From contig CALWUY010000014.1 in assembly GCA_944384855.1 (NCBI GenBank), forward strand, positions 1 through 59,629: a stretch of 59,629 nucleotides of DNA, read 5' to 3'. Within the stretch, counting starts at the first letter, position 1; each line of letters starts with the position of its first letter. Positions 34,984 through 44,079 of the stretch are shown in pieces. Below the pieces are notes generated by a model. The model had not been told where the DNA came from, searched no databases, and saw only the letters and a program-made list of their open reading frames with translations. Both the position numbers and the translations under genes were made by a program. Origin of the DNA: an uncultured Clostridia bacterium (GTDB lineage: Bacteria > Bacillota > Clostridia > Oscillospirales > Acutalibacteraceae).

Positions 34984-37614
34984 ATGATGGACTTAAAGGT
35001 TATAAGAAAAAAGGTTCTTTCTATAGTGATACCTTTATTTTTGATAGCCGCTGTTACAATATCCCTTTTTCTTGCGGCCTCCGTAGGCGATGCTGTAAAA
35101 TATGCAAATATAACATCTGAAGATTATGATTTAGGCTCAGGAAGCTATGATATAATCGATGCTGCCCCGTGTGTTTATTCGGGCTTTTTACCGGTAGCGC
35201 AAAAAGGTAATCTTACCATGTACGTAAACGCATCTACAACTGCGGTTGCGGTATACGATTCAGACACAGGCAGAACACTTACTTCAATGATACCGAATGA
35301 AGAGTTTGATACTGCCGGATCACAGAATGCGGACACATTTTCAAATATGCGTTCAAACTTTGTGCTGACTGCTGTGAACATGGAATCTGGAAATACATCA
35401 GATTACAATATGTACGATTCTCTGAGCTCTAACGGTAAATTCAAGATAGAGGGTATAGAAGACGGTGTCAGAATAACCTATCTTATAGGTAAAATACCTG
35501 AAACTTACCTGCTGCCAGAAGCGCTTACCGAAAAGCGCTATAACGAAATTAAAAATCAGCTGAGCGAAGAAGATGCAAGGTCATTTGAAAACAGGTATAT
35601 GCTTCTTGATATTTCGCTTTATTACGGTGATGAAAAATCAGAATATCTTGAGAAATATCCAAGCTGTACTGATGAGAACATATACATTATCAATTCAGAC
35701 AAGGAATTTATACTTGAAGAAGTAGAGGAAGTACTTGAGACAATAAATTATACCGAAGAGCAGAAAGAAAAGGATGAAAAAGAAGTAACTGCCGATTATG
35801 AAGAGGAAGGATATACAGTATTTCGCATTCCTATGGAGTTTAAGCTCAATGAAGATAATTTCTCGGTAACGGTAGACCGTGACAATATTCTTTACGGAGA
35901 CGAAGCGCTTCCGGTTTATATTGATGTTTGTCCTTATCTTGTCAGAGCCTACTCAAACGAAAGCGGTTATATGCTTTTGCCTGACGGTTCGGGTTCGATA
36001 ATGAATCTGAATAACGGAAGAACCACTGTTGATTCGTATCTCACACAGATATATGGTGAGGATCCGCTGTTTTATGACAATTTTTCGCGGGTTCTGGATG
36101 AATCGGCGCAGCTGCCGGTATGCGGGCTCAAGAGCGATAAAGGCGGTATATTTGCGTATATAAGTGAAGGTGCGGAAGATGCTTTTGTAAAAGCGGGAGT
36201 ATCTGGAAAAACATCATCCACGAATAATGCCAACATACGGTTCAAGCTGTTCGGATATAAAAAAGAGATGGTAGCTCAGGACTGGACGGTAACCGGAAAC
36301 GGCACCATATATAATGTCCGCATCCAAGGCGAGAAAATAATCGGAAAGTGTACTACTGAATTTTATTTTATGCCGGCAGACAAATGTGAATATTCTGATA
36401 TGGCGGAGCTTTGCCGCGATATAATGAGAAAAGACGGAGTGCTGAAAGAGCAGCAAGATGTAAATACGAATACTGCACTTATAAATTTTTTGGGTGCATA
36501 CGATTATAAAAAATCAATTTTGGGAATACCCGTTACGGCTAACAAAGTTATGACTACTGCCGAAGAGGCAGAAAAAATAGTTTCCGAGATAGAAGAGATG
36601 GGAATAACGGCAGATGCGCGATACCTTTCAGCAGTAAACGGAGGATTCAAACAGTCTGTGGCTGACGGGATAAGTTTGGTGTGGGGTATAGGCTCCAAAA
36701 AAGATTACAAATCTTTGAGTTCCGCAGTGGAAAAAATCGGAGGCAGACTGTATACCGAGCTTTCCTTTACCAGTGTTTATCATAATAAGCTGTTTGACAG
36801 TTTCAGCGTTTCTAATGATTCGGTAGCCCAAATAAACACCAAGCATTCTGCTTTCTTTGAATGGGATCCTATAAGTTTTTATTATGTGAACAGACCCCAT
36901 TATTATCTGGCTCCTGCCAATTTTGAAGCTAATATGAAAAAAGTTTTGAAGGATGCTGAAAAATTAGGTATAAACGGGATTGCTTTCAGAAGCATCGGGG
37001 ATACGCTTTACAGCGATGCGGACGAAGATAATTACTCATCACGCGTCACCGTTTCCCAAGAATTTTCAAAAGCGGCAGACGCGGCAACTGAAGCCGGTAT
37101 ATCAGGTTTATATAACGGCGGCGGTGCCTACATACTCAAAAACGCTTCGTATCTTGCGGATATACCTTCTGAGTCTTCAGGTTATGCTGTGACAGATGAA
37201 TCTGTACCGTTTTTGCAGATGGTAATACACGGAAGTGTCGCGTACACATATGAACCTGTATTCAACGCGGCGGATACAAAGAAGCTCATGCTTAACAGCA
37301 TAGCAACCGGAGCAAAATTGCAGTTTAATGTTTCTGCAAAGAACTCATATGAATTAAAGACTACGGATTATTCCGAATTCTACAACACATGTTGGGAAGA
37401 TAACGCAGCTGAGATAGAAAAATGCTGTGAATTTATGCGTGAAGCAATAGAAGAAACAGCAGGCAGGGAATTTATTTCATTTGAGTATATCAATGATTAT
37501 GTTACAAAATCTGTTTTTTCTGACGGTGTTGAGTTATATGTTAACTATTCGGAAAATGACTGTTCAGTCGGCGAAATTATGATTGAGGCGCAAAATTACA
37601 CCTTAGTAAAATAA
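34984..37614 (+). CDS. DUF5696-like membrane-anchored protein with glycosidase-like barrel
   Basis: ATG 34984 or the adjacent ATG 34987 follows GGGAGGA, giving about 876 residues. An N-terminal membrane helix (about 12-33) is followed by a beta-rich region. From about residue 500 there is a region with the look of a TIM barrel (LINFLGAYDYKKS, GITADARYLSAVNGG, HYYLAPANFEANMKKVL, GINGIAFRSIGDTLYSD, ISGLYNGGGAYIL). It resembles DUF5696, known to me as a neighbour of sugar ABC transporters. Catalytic residues cannot be assigned. It sits between the two permease pairs, so a role in handling oligosaccharides at the outer membrane face is inferred. Confidence 0.65.
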   Translation: MMDLKVIRKKVLSIVIPLFLIAAVTISLFLAASVGDAVKYANITSEDYDLGSGSYDIIDAAPCVYSGFLPVAQKGNLTMYVNASTTAVAVYDSDTGRTLTSMIPNEEFDTAGSQNADTFSNMRSNFVLTAVNMESGNTSDYNMYDSLSSNGKFKIEGIEDGVRITYLIGKIPETYLLPEALTEKRYNEIKNQLSEEDARSFENRYMLLDISLYYGDEKSEYLEKYPSCTDENIYIINSDKEFILEEVEEVLETINYTEEQKEKDEKEVTADYEEEGYTVFRIPMEFKLNEDNFSVTVDRDNILYGDEALPVYIDVCPYLVRAYSNESGYMLLPDGSGSIMNLNNGRTTVDSYLTQIYGEDPLFYDNFSRVLDESAQLPVCGLKSDKGGIFAYISEGAEDAFVKAGVSGKTSSTNNANIRFKLFGYKKEMVAQDWTVTGNGTIYNVRIQGEKIIGKCTTEFYFMPADKCEYSDMAELCRDIMRKDGVLKEQQDVNTNTALINFLGAYDYKKSILGIPVTANKVMTTAEEAEKIVSEIEEMGITADARYLSAVNGGFKQSVADGISLVWGIGSKKDYKSLSSAVEKIGGRLYTELSFTSVYHNKLFDSFSVSNDSVAQINTKHSAFFEWDPISFYYVNRPHYYLAPANFEANMKKVLKDAEKLGINGIAFRSIGDTLYSDADEDNYSSRVTVSQEFSKAADAATEAGISGLYNGGGAYILKNASYLADIPSESSGYAVTDESVPFLQMVIHGSVAYTYEPVFNAADTKKLMLNSIATGAKLQFNVSAKNSYELKTTDYSEFYNTCWEDNAAEIEKCCEFMREAIEETAGREFISFEYINDYVTKSVFSDGVELYVNYSENDCSVGEIMIEAQNYTLVK

Positions 37615-37654
37615 TTTTCCTAAAATTTATTATCTTGATAAGAAGGAGAAGGAT

Positions 37655-38596
37655 ATGAAGAAATTAACGCTTAGAGAAGCATCTTCATCGGCAAAGAAAA
37701 AACGTTTTGCATATATATTGCTGATACCGTTTTTATTAGGGTTTTTACTGTTTTTTGCGCGCCCGCTGCTTTTATCGCTTTATTACTCGTTTAACAGTAT
37801 GAATTTATCAGGAGCCAAAATAATATATGAATACCAAGGTTTTGACAAGTATTATCAGGCGCTGTTTGTAAATACTGATTTCCGCGCAGAACTGTTGAGT
37901 TCTTTAAAGCAGATAGTCCTGAATGTACCGCTGATAATGTTTTTCAGTTTATTCGTAGCGACACTGTTAAGCAAAGATTTTAAGGGAAGGAATTTCACGA
38001 GAGTGATACTTTTCCTGCCGGTCATAATATCTACAGGTGTATTGCTCCAGGTAGAAAATGCGGATTATCTTATGGCACAGGGTCAGGCTATGATTTCTGA
38101 CACGGCGATAGGGCTTGAAGAGGAAGCAGCCACTTACGCTTCTTCAATGGGACTTAAGGATTTGCTTTTAAGCATTGATTTGCCGGCACAGGTTACTGAT
38201 TATATGGCGGAAATCATTGACAATTTCTATATAGTTCTGACCTCTTCCGGAGTGCAGATAACTCTGCTTATAGCGGCATGGCAGTCGATACCGCCGAGTC
38301 TTTACGAAGCGTCTGCCATTGAAGGCGCAACGGCGTGGGAGGATTTCTGGAAAATAACAATACCCATGATATCACCGTATATATTTGTATGTACCATATA
38401 CTCAATAGTAGATACCTTTACGAGTGCAAATAACGGTTTGGTAACATATATCAGGGATATAGCAAACGGTCAGACAATGGATTACGGTTTGGCGTCGGCA
38501 ATGTCGTGGATATACTTCATTATGGTTTCAATATGTTTGGGTCTGGTGGCATTGCTGTTCTTAAGAGGCAGACTTGTAGTATATCAGGAAAGGTAG
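37655..38596 (+). CDS. CUT1 sugar ABC permease (MalF-like), second pair
   Basis: This gene encodes 313 residues with six predicted membrane helices. The EAA loop is YEASAIEGATAWEDFWKITIPM. A longer external segment (about residues 135-185) lies between helices. AAGGAG lies before the ATG. It forms a pair with the next gene and the lipoprotein at 39578. It has no ATPase of its own. Confidence 0.92.
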   Translation: MKKLTLREASSSAKKKRFAYILLIPFLLGFLLFFARPLLLSLYYSFNSMNLSGAKIIYEYQGFDKYYQALFVNTDFRAELLSSLKQIVLNVPLIMFFSLFVATLLSKDFKGRNFTRVILFLPVIISTGVLLQVENADYLMAQGQAMISDTAIGLEEEAATYASSMGLKDLLLSIDLPAQVTDYMAEIIDNFYIVLTSSGVQITLLIAAWQSIPPSLYEASAIEGATAWEDFWKITIPMISPYIFVCTIYSIVDTFTSANNGLVTYIRDIANGQTMDYGLASAMSWIYFIMVSICLGLVALLFLRGRLVVYQER

Positions 38597-38605
38597 GGAA
38601 TACGG

Positions 38606-39517
38606 ATGGTAAAAATTAATTCCACAAAAGCTAAAAGTCTGCTTATGTCGGTTTTCAGATATGCGTTTTTAATAGGCCTTATTTTTACTATTCTGTATCC
38701 GCAACTCAATAAGGTTATAATAGCCTTTCGTTCACAGGCGGACCTTGTAGACAGTTCTATAATATTTTTTCCGAAACATTTTTCTATAGCATCTTTTCAG
38801 GAGTCCGCTGAAAATCTGGAGTATTTTCCTACTCTTTTCAGAACAATACTTATTTGTACTGTCAGCGGTATACTGCATGTTGCATCTTGCACGCTGACGG
38901 CCTACAGTATAGCAAAATTTGAATTCAAGTTAAAAAAATTCATATATGCACTTATAATACTGACGTTTCTGGTACCGCCTACGCTTATTTCGCTTCCGCT
39001 TTATACCAATTTTCAGAATTTTGATATTTTCGGTATAATAGAGGCGATAACAGGAAGCCCACTGACATTACTTGATAACCCGATTTCGATTTTTCTTTTA
39101 TATGCGACGGCCAACTGTTTAAAAAGCGGATTATTTATATTTCTGCTTATACAATTTTTTAAAAATATGCCGCGTGTACTTGATGAGGCTGCCGAAGTGG
39201 ACGGTGCCACAAACGCTCAGATATTTATCAAACTGGCGCTGCCGGCAGCACGTACGATGTTAGTTACGGTGTTTTTGTTTACATTTGTATGGCAGTGGAC
39301 GGATACATATTATACATCAATGTTTTTCAATGAATTTACAGTTATGTCTTCAGCACTTATGAAATCTGTAAGCGGAAGCATAGAGCGAACATTTGTTGAA
39401 TCATCTCAGCTTTCAAGCGCAGGAAGTGTACTTTTCGTTATACCCATTATTATACTTTATGTTATATGTAATAAGGCGTTTGTACAAAGCATTGAAAACT
39501 CGGGTATAGTCGGTTAA
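38606..39517 (+). CDS. CUT1 sugar ABC permease (MalG-like), second pair
   Basis: This gene encodes 303 residues with six predicted helices and the EAA loop LDEAAEVDGATNAQIFIKLALP. It starts 9 bp after the partner permease, with a weak TAGGGA site. It belongs to the importer whose binding lipoprotein follows. Confidence 0.92.
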   Translation: MVKINSTKAKSLLMSVFRYAFLIGLIFTILYPQLNKVIIAFRSQADLVDSSIIFFPKHFSIASFQESAENLEYFPTLFRTILICTVSGILHVASCTLTAYSIAKFEFKLKKFIYALIILTFLVPPTLISLPLYTNFQNFDIFGIIEAITGSPLTLLDNPISIFLLYATANCLKSGLFIFLLIQFFKNMPRVLDEAAEVDGATNAQIFIKLALPAARTMLVTVFLFTFVWQWTDTYYTSMFFNEFTVMSSALMKSVSGSIERTFVESSQLSSAGSVLFVIPIIILYVICNKAFVQSIENSGIVG

Positions 39518-39577
39518 AAAAAATAATCGCATAGAGAGTTTTTAATATAAATTTAAAATAAAATTGGAGGTAATTTT

Positions 39578-41062
39578 ATGAAAAAGTTTAAAAGAGTCAT
39601 TTGCCTTTCAATGGCAGCGTTGATGCTTATGTTGCCGCTTTCAGCTTGTAAATCAAGCAGAAGCGTTACAACAGAAAGTTCATACAGCTATTATGACGGC
39701 GATGATGTCGCTTTAGGCACCACAGGCACAGGCAGTAACGGTGCAAACAACGGCGGTTCAAACGACAACGGCGGTTCAAACAACAACGGCGGATCAAACA
39801 CAGATAAGGATAAGATTGCGCAGAAGTTTGAAAATCTTGACCTTAAGGGTGAGTCTATAAGAATCGCTGCTACGTGGAACCACGGTCCCGGAAAATCGGG
39901 TACATCTACTGTTAATACTCTTCAGCAAAAGAGAATAGCGGAGCTTGAGAAAAAATATAACTGCAAGTTTGAGTTTATGGTTGTTGACGGCGGAGAAATG
40001 GGCGATCGTATCCGTACCAGCGTTGCAGCCAGCAAGCCTTATGTGGATTTTGTTATATTATATACTTCTTCGATTCCAAGCTATGCATATAATGGGTATT
40101 TACAGAATATGGATGAAATCGAAGCAATTGATTTAAGCGAAGAAAAATGGAATCCCGGTGACGTAAGCAACGGCGCGTTCAATAACGGTCATTATTCATT
40201 CGCAATTACAGCTTCACAGCCTCGTTATATCCTTGCGTTCAATAAAACCATGTTTGAGAAAAACGGCTGGACCAGTCCGTATGATCTTTACAGGCAGGAT
40301 AAATGGAATTGGAATGAAGCTATGAAGTTAGCACAGATAGCTACCGATAAGAATGCAGACAGATACGGCATCGGCGGTATGGAGATAGGCGTATCATCGA
40401 TAATAGCTTCATTCGGCGGTGATGTAGTATCTATAGGCAAGAACGGTAAACCTACATTCACAGGTGATTCAGAAAACTGCCAGAATGCAATTACGTTCCT
40501 TTCCGAAATGAAGACAATGTATAAAGATTTCATTTATTCACCGGATTCGTATACATGGACTACAGGTGTTCTCGCTCTGGCTGACGGAAAGGTAGCAATG
40601 ACAATCACTCAGCTTTATATGATCCGTGAGAATATTCTTGAGATGGATGATGATTACGGCATAGTTCCTATTCCGAAGGGAACCAATAAGAGCGGAAGAT
40701 ATGCGTCTATCCGTGAAGACGTTCCTACCTGGACAATGCTTGCAAACAATCCGTTAGCTCAGGAAAAAGGATTTATACTTGACCTCTATACCGAGCCTTA
40801 CAAGGGCTATGAGGATATAGTATCCAGAGCTGAAATGGAGACCTACTGCCGTGATAACGATTCAGTAGAGATTTTGCTTGATATTGAAAAGAATTACGGA
40901 TTGTTTAATTACAGCACTTGGTTTACCGAGGCAAGCACAGAATATACTACAGCTATTAATTCGGTAATTGACGGTTCTGCCACATTCAGTGAAGCAATGG
41001 GTAAGAGTAAATCAAAAATTGTTGCAAACATAAATGAGACATATGAGTCATGGCAAAAGTAG
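39578..41062 (+). CDS. Sugar-binding lipoprotein of second CUT1 importer
   Basis: This gene encodes 494 residues. The lipoprotein signal ends at LSAC, with Cys24 as the lipid site. A low-complexity linker of repeated Asn-Gly-Gly-Ser units (about residues 48-70) lets the binding domain reach away from the membrane. The remainder is a type 1 extracellular solute-binding domain (IRIAATWNHG, SKPYVDFVILYTSS, RYILAFNKTMFEKNGWTSPYD, GKVAMTITQLYM). It probably binds the oligosaccharide released by the GH5 enzymes. GGAGG lies before the ATG. Confidence 0.9.
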   Translation: MKKFKRVICLSMAALMLMLPLSACKSSRSVTTESSYSYYDGDDVALGTTGTGSNGANNGGSNDNGGSNNNGGSNTDKDKIAQKFENLDLKGESIRIAATWNHGPGKSGTSTVNTLQQKRIAELEKKYNCKFEFMVVDGGEMGDRIRTSVAASKPYVDFVILYTSSIPSYAYNGYLQNMDEIEAIDLSEEKWNPGDVSNGAFNNGHYSFAITASQPRYILAFNKTMFEKNGWTSPYDLYRQDKWNWNEAMKLAQIATDKNADRYGIGGMEIGVSSIIASFGGDVVSIGKNGKPTFTGDSENCQNAITFLSEMKTMYKDFIYSPDSYTWTTGVLALADGKVAMTITQLYMIRENILEMDDDYGIVPIPKGTNKSGRYASIREDVPTWTMLANNPLAQEKGFILDLYTEPYKGYEDIVSRAEMETYCRDNDSVEILLDIEKNYGLFNYSTWFTEASTEYTTAINSVIDGSATFSEAMGKSKSKIVANINETYESWQK

Positions 41063-41080
41063 AATTTTAGGAGATCCTAT

Positions 41081-42109
41081 ATGCAATGGTTATCTTTAAG
41101 TAAGAATAATACAGGTCCCAAATATTTTGTGGGTGAAGATAATCAGCCTGTAAATCTTTTCGGTATGGCGCGGTGTCAGAGCTGCGCCGTACACTCTGAG
41201 GATCCGGTATACGGCGGAGTGGACGGCATTTGCAGGCATTTTAAAAATTTGGGATGTAATTTTATACGTCTTGCCGTAGATGTGCGAACAAGCAGCGGCG
41301 AAAGAGGACATCATGCTGACTATATTGAGGAATGCGGAGGATACAATGATAAGGGGATACGCGCATTTATAGAAAAATATGTAGCTCCTGAAGTGGAAAT
41401 AATCAAGCAAAACGGCATGTACGTGATGTTAGATCTTCATGAATATCCGCCCTCCGAGCTTGATGATACAGGAATCGTAGATTACGCATACAGTCATTAT
41501 ATTCCTATATGGAGAGGTTTTGCCGAATATTTCAAGGACGAACCTGCTGTTGCGGTTTACGAAATTTGGAATGAACCTTATCCCGCTGATATTTCTCAGG
41601 CGTTGAAAGACGGCCCCGAATGGATAAGGCGGATCAGAGAATTTTTCTTTGATGCTGTGAAAGAAATAAGGAAAACAGACCGCAGACACATTATAATGGT
41701 AAGCGATTACAATGCCGGTTGGGGCATGGCTTGGGATAATTGTTGGAAGGATTGCTGTCACAGCGTAGATGAATGTAAAAATACCTGTTTCAGTATTCAT
41801 CTTTCAGACAGACAGCTTGAAAAGGAAGCTCCCGAATATTTGGAATGGCTTTTAAAAACTGCTGATGAAAACAATGTGTGTCTGCTTTACGGTGAAGTAG
41901 AAACCGAGGGTGGCATAGCGACAACAGCCGGCATAGAGAATTTAGTAAAACTGATTGACAATACTGAGAATACCCATCATTTAATTGCTGTATTATGGCG
42001 CCCGCACGACGACAAAACAAATTTTGTGTCTGTTTGGGAAAAATTTGCTAAAAGATATACCACAAAATTTGACTGTGATAATAAGACAAAAGGAGGAAAA
42101 GCAAAATGA
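41081..42109 (+). CDS. Cytoplasmic GH5-like glycosidase
   Basis: This gene encodes 342 residues: only the catalytic barrel, with no signal peptide. It shares the opening (LSLSKNNTGPKYFV, NLFGMARCQS) with the enzymes at 19274 and 42106. The acid/base Glu is in YEIWNEPYP, the nucleophile Glu in LLYGEVETEGG, and AVLWRPHDD is kept. It probably cuts the oligosaccharide after import. The ATG at 41081 has AGGAG at a good distance. The stop overlaps the start of the membrane-anchored paralogue (ATGA). Confidence 0.85.
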   Translation: MQWLSLSKNNTGPKYFVGEDNQPVNLFGMARCQSCAVHSEDPVYGGVDGICRHFKNLGCNFIRLAVDVRTSSGERGHHADYIEECGGYNDKGIRAFIEKYVAPEVEIIKQNGMYVMLDLHEYPPSELDDTGIVDYAYSHYIPIWRGFAEYFKDEPAVAVYEIWNEPYPADISQALKDGPEWIRRIREFFFDAVKEIRKTDRRHIIMVSDYNAGWGMAWDNCWKDCCHSVDECKNTCFSIHLSDRQLEKEAPEYLEWLLKTADENNVCLLYGEVETEGGIATTAGIENLVKLIDNTENTHHLIAVLWRPHDDKTNFVSVWEKFAKRYTTKFDCDNKTKGGKAK

Positions 42110-44010
42110 AGCGGTTAATTACAATTTTAATGGTTGCAATATTGTGCTGTTCAACTGTTTTTATCCCTGCTTTTGCTGAAAGCAGTCCTGCTGTAAAAGA
42201 AGAGTATTTAAACGAAGACAAGTGGCTGTCTTTGAGTAAAAATACCACGGGAGCCAGATATTTTGTAGATATGAACGGTAATCCGGTAAATCTGTTCGGT
42301 ATGGCCCGCTGTCAAAGTCATGCAGGATCGGAAGATCTTTTGTACTCTACATTCAGCAGTACAGACGCTCTGGTGGAGCATTACGCCGATTACGGCTGTA
42401 ATTTCATGCGTCTTGCTATTGATATAACTTCACTTTGCGGAGGAGAACTGCGTACTCCTGAGGAAATAAACGAGTATATAACCAGAAGAATAGATCCGGA
42501 TGTTCAGGCTATAATAAGAAACGGATTATATGTTATGCTGGATATACACATGTATCCTCCGGGAGACGAGTGCAAAACGGCAGAAGGCGTTGTACAGTAC
42601 GCGAGAGATTATTATCTTCCTGTGCTTACAGAGCTTGCCAAAAAGTACAAGGATGAGCCTATGGTAGCTGTTATAGAAATCTGGAATGAGCCTTATCCGG
42701 CAGATTCATCTCAGCTTACATATGATAAAGAGGTTTGGAACAACGAACTTCGTGATTATTTTATGGACGCGGTTGCAGAGATACGTAAGTATGATACCCG
42801 CCATGTGCTGCTGGTAAGTGACTGGAACGCAGGTTGGGGTATGGCGCTTCCTGATACATGGAACGGATATTATGATAAGGTAGATCCTGTATATCAAAAT
42901 ACCTGTTTCAGCGTGCATGCAAGTATAACCGAGCTTGATACTGTATTTGCTACGTATCAGAATTGGTGGAAAGCAATGGCAAATGACAACAATATTTGCC
43001 TGCTGTTCGGTGAAGTAGAGACTGAGGGCGGAATTTCCAGTGAGCAGGGCATACAGAATTTCTGTGATATGCTTTCGAACAATGAGGATGACTATCATTT
43101 CAGCGGAGTGCTCTGGCGGCCGCACGGTCAAAATGCCGAATATCACAATGTTTGGGCGGATTCCGGATGGGCCGACGAATACTGCAGTACCGACCCGATA
43201 CCTACTTCACGTTACGTAAGCGAGGCCGAAAGTATTGATGACAGTAAATCGAACAATATTGTTACAGTCAATGATACATTGTTTTTCGGCTACAATGAAG
43301 ATTCATCGGGAATAAGTATGAAACCCGGACTTACGGCTGCCGAATACTATGAAACCAGCATGGAAATACTTAAAAATTATGTATATAAAGAAGGCAGCTA
43401 TAAGCTTTTGGTACGGGCTGCCGGAACGGACGGTTATACAGGTGACTTTATTTTAGGTTACAGGGATACGGCTGGGACAGTTCATCAGATAGCGCGTTTT
43501 CCGGGGAAGGATTCAAACGGTCAGCCGTATTATCAGTCTGTCGAATTTACTGCCAATAAAAAAATAGTTTCATTTGTATTTTTCAGTGCAGAGTCAAAAG
43601 AAAAGAGTGTCATGATAGACAGGATTTATCTGGCAGGAGCTGAATCTGACGAGGAAACCACAATGCGTTCACGTGTGGATATACAGCCGATTAATCAGGT
43701 AATTGATTTAAGCGGTAAAAAACATACAATAGAAGTTGAAGAGGTTTCAAATGACGATTATTACAGCGGTGGAAACGTCGGCACGCAGGATGATTCTACC
43801 GTCGGCGAGAGTCAGATGCAGGAAACTATTCAGCAGGTTATAACAGAAGCTCCCGAAAAAACAACCCTTCTCAAAAACAGAATAATTAACGAGGATATTA
43901 CAAATCTTACTGTTATGATGATTGTAGCACTCAGTGTGCTTCTGATCGCAGGCATATTTATATTGGTCAATTTTATTGTAGCCAAAAGGAAAAATAAGAC
44001 AAAAGAGTAA
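42106..44010 (+). CDS. Membrane-anchored GH5-like glycosidase
   Basis: This gene encodes 634 residues. A signal peptide (ending FAES) is followed by the GH5-like barrel (GMARCQSHAGS, DIHMYPPG, acid/base in IEIWNEPYP, nucleophile in LLFGEVETEGG, SGVLWRPHGQN). A beta-rich domain at about 365-515 has the look of a carbohydrate-binding sandwich (GSYKLLVRAAGTDGY, SVMIDRIYLAG). A polar spacer, a C-terminal transmembrane helix (about 603-626) and a basic tail complete it. The active site faces outward at the membrane, near the importer. AGGAGG lies before the ATG. It ends the operon at the terminator near 44030. Confidence 0.87.
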   Translation: MKRLITILMVAILCCSTVFIPAFAESSPAVKEEYLNEDKWLSLSKNTTGARYFVDMNGNPVNLFGMARCQSHAGSEDLLYSTFSSTDALVEHYADYGCNFMRLAIDITSLCGGELRTPEEINEYITRRIDPDVQAIIRNGLYVMLDIHMYPPGDECKTAEGVVQYARDYYLPVLTELAKKYKDEPMVAVIEIWNEPYPADSSQLTYDKEVWNNELRDYFMDAVAEIRKYDTRHVLLVSDWNAGWGMALPDTWNGYYDKVDPVYQNTCFSVHASITELDTVFATYQNWWKAMANDNNICLLFGEVETEGGISSEQGIQNFCDMLSNNEDDYHFSGVLWRPHGQNAEYHNVWADSGWADEYCSTDPIPTSRYVSEAESIDDSKSNNIVTVNDTLFFGYNEDSSGISMKPGLTAAEYYETSMEILKNYVYKEGSYKLLVRAAGTDGYTGDFILGYRDTAGTVHQIARFPGKDSNGQPYYQSVEFTANKKIVSFVFFSAESKEKSVMIDRIYLAGAESDEETTMRSRVDIQPINQVIDLSGKKHTIEVEEVSNDDYYSGGNVGTQDDSTVGESQMQETIQQVITEAPEKTTLLKNRIINEDITNLTVMMIVALSVLLIAGIFILVNFIVAKRKNKTKE

Positions 44011-44029
44011 ATTACCTCAATAAAATAAT

Positions 44030-44068
44030 GGGTCATATACGTTTTTCGCGTATATGGCCCGTTTTTTA
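44030..44068. terminator. Terminator between convergent genes
   Basis: A 12-bp stem with one G-T pair (GGGTCATATACG at 44030-44041, CGTATATGGCCC at 44049-44060) is followed by GTTTTTTATT. It ends the long glycan operon, and the reverse strand also has a T tract. Confidence 0.88.
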
Positions 44069-44079
44069 TTAAACAAATA

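Noticed and set aside
39736-39806. Repeated DNA in the lipoprotein gene as a CRISPR or phase-variable repeat
   Set aside because: It encodes an Asn-Gly-Gly-Ser linker with imperfect units that stay in frame; it is a normal low-complexity spacer.
42706-43146. 146-codon minus-strand frame
   Set aside because: It lies fully inside the GH5-like gene, whose frame carries the catalytic motifs.
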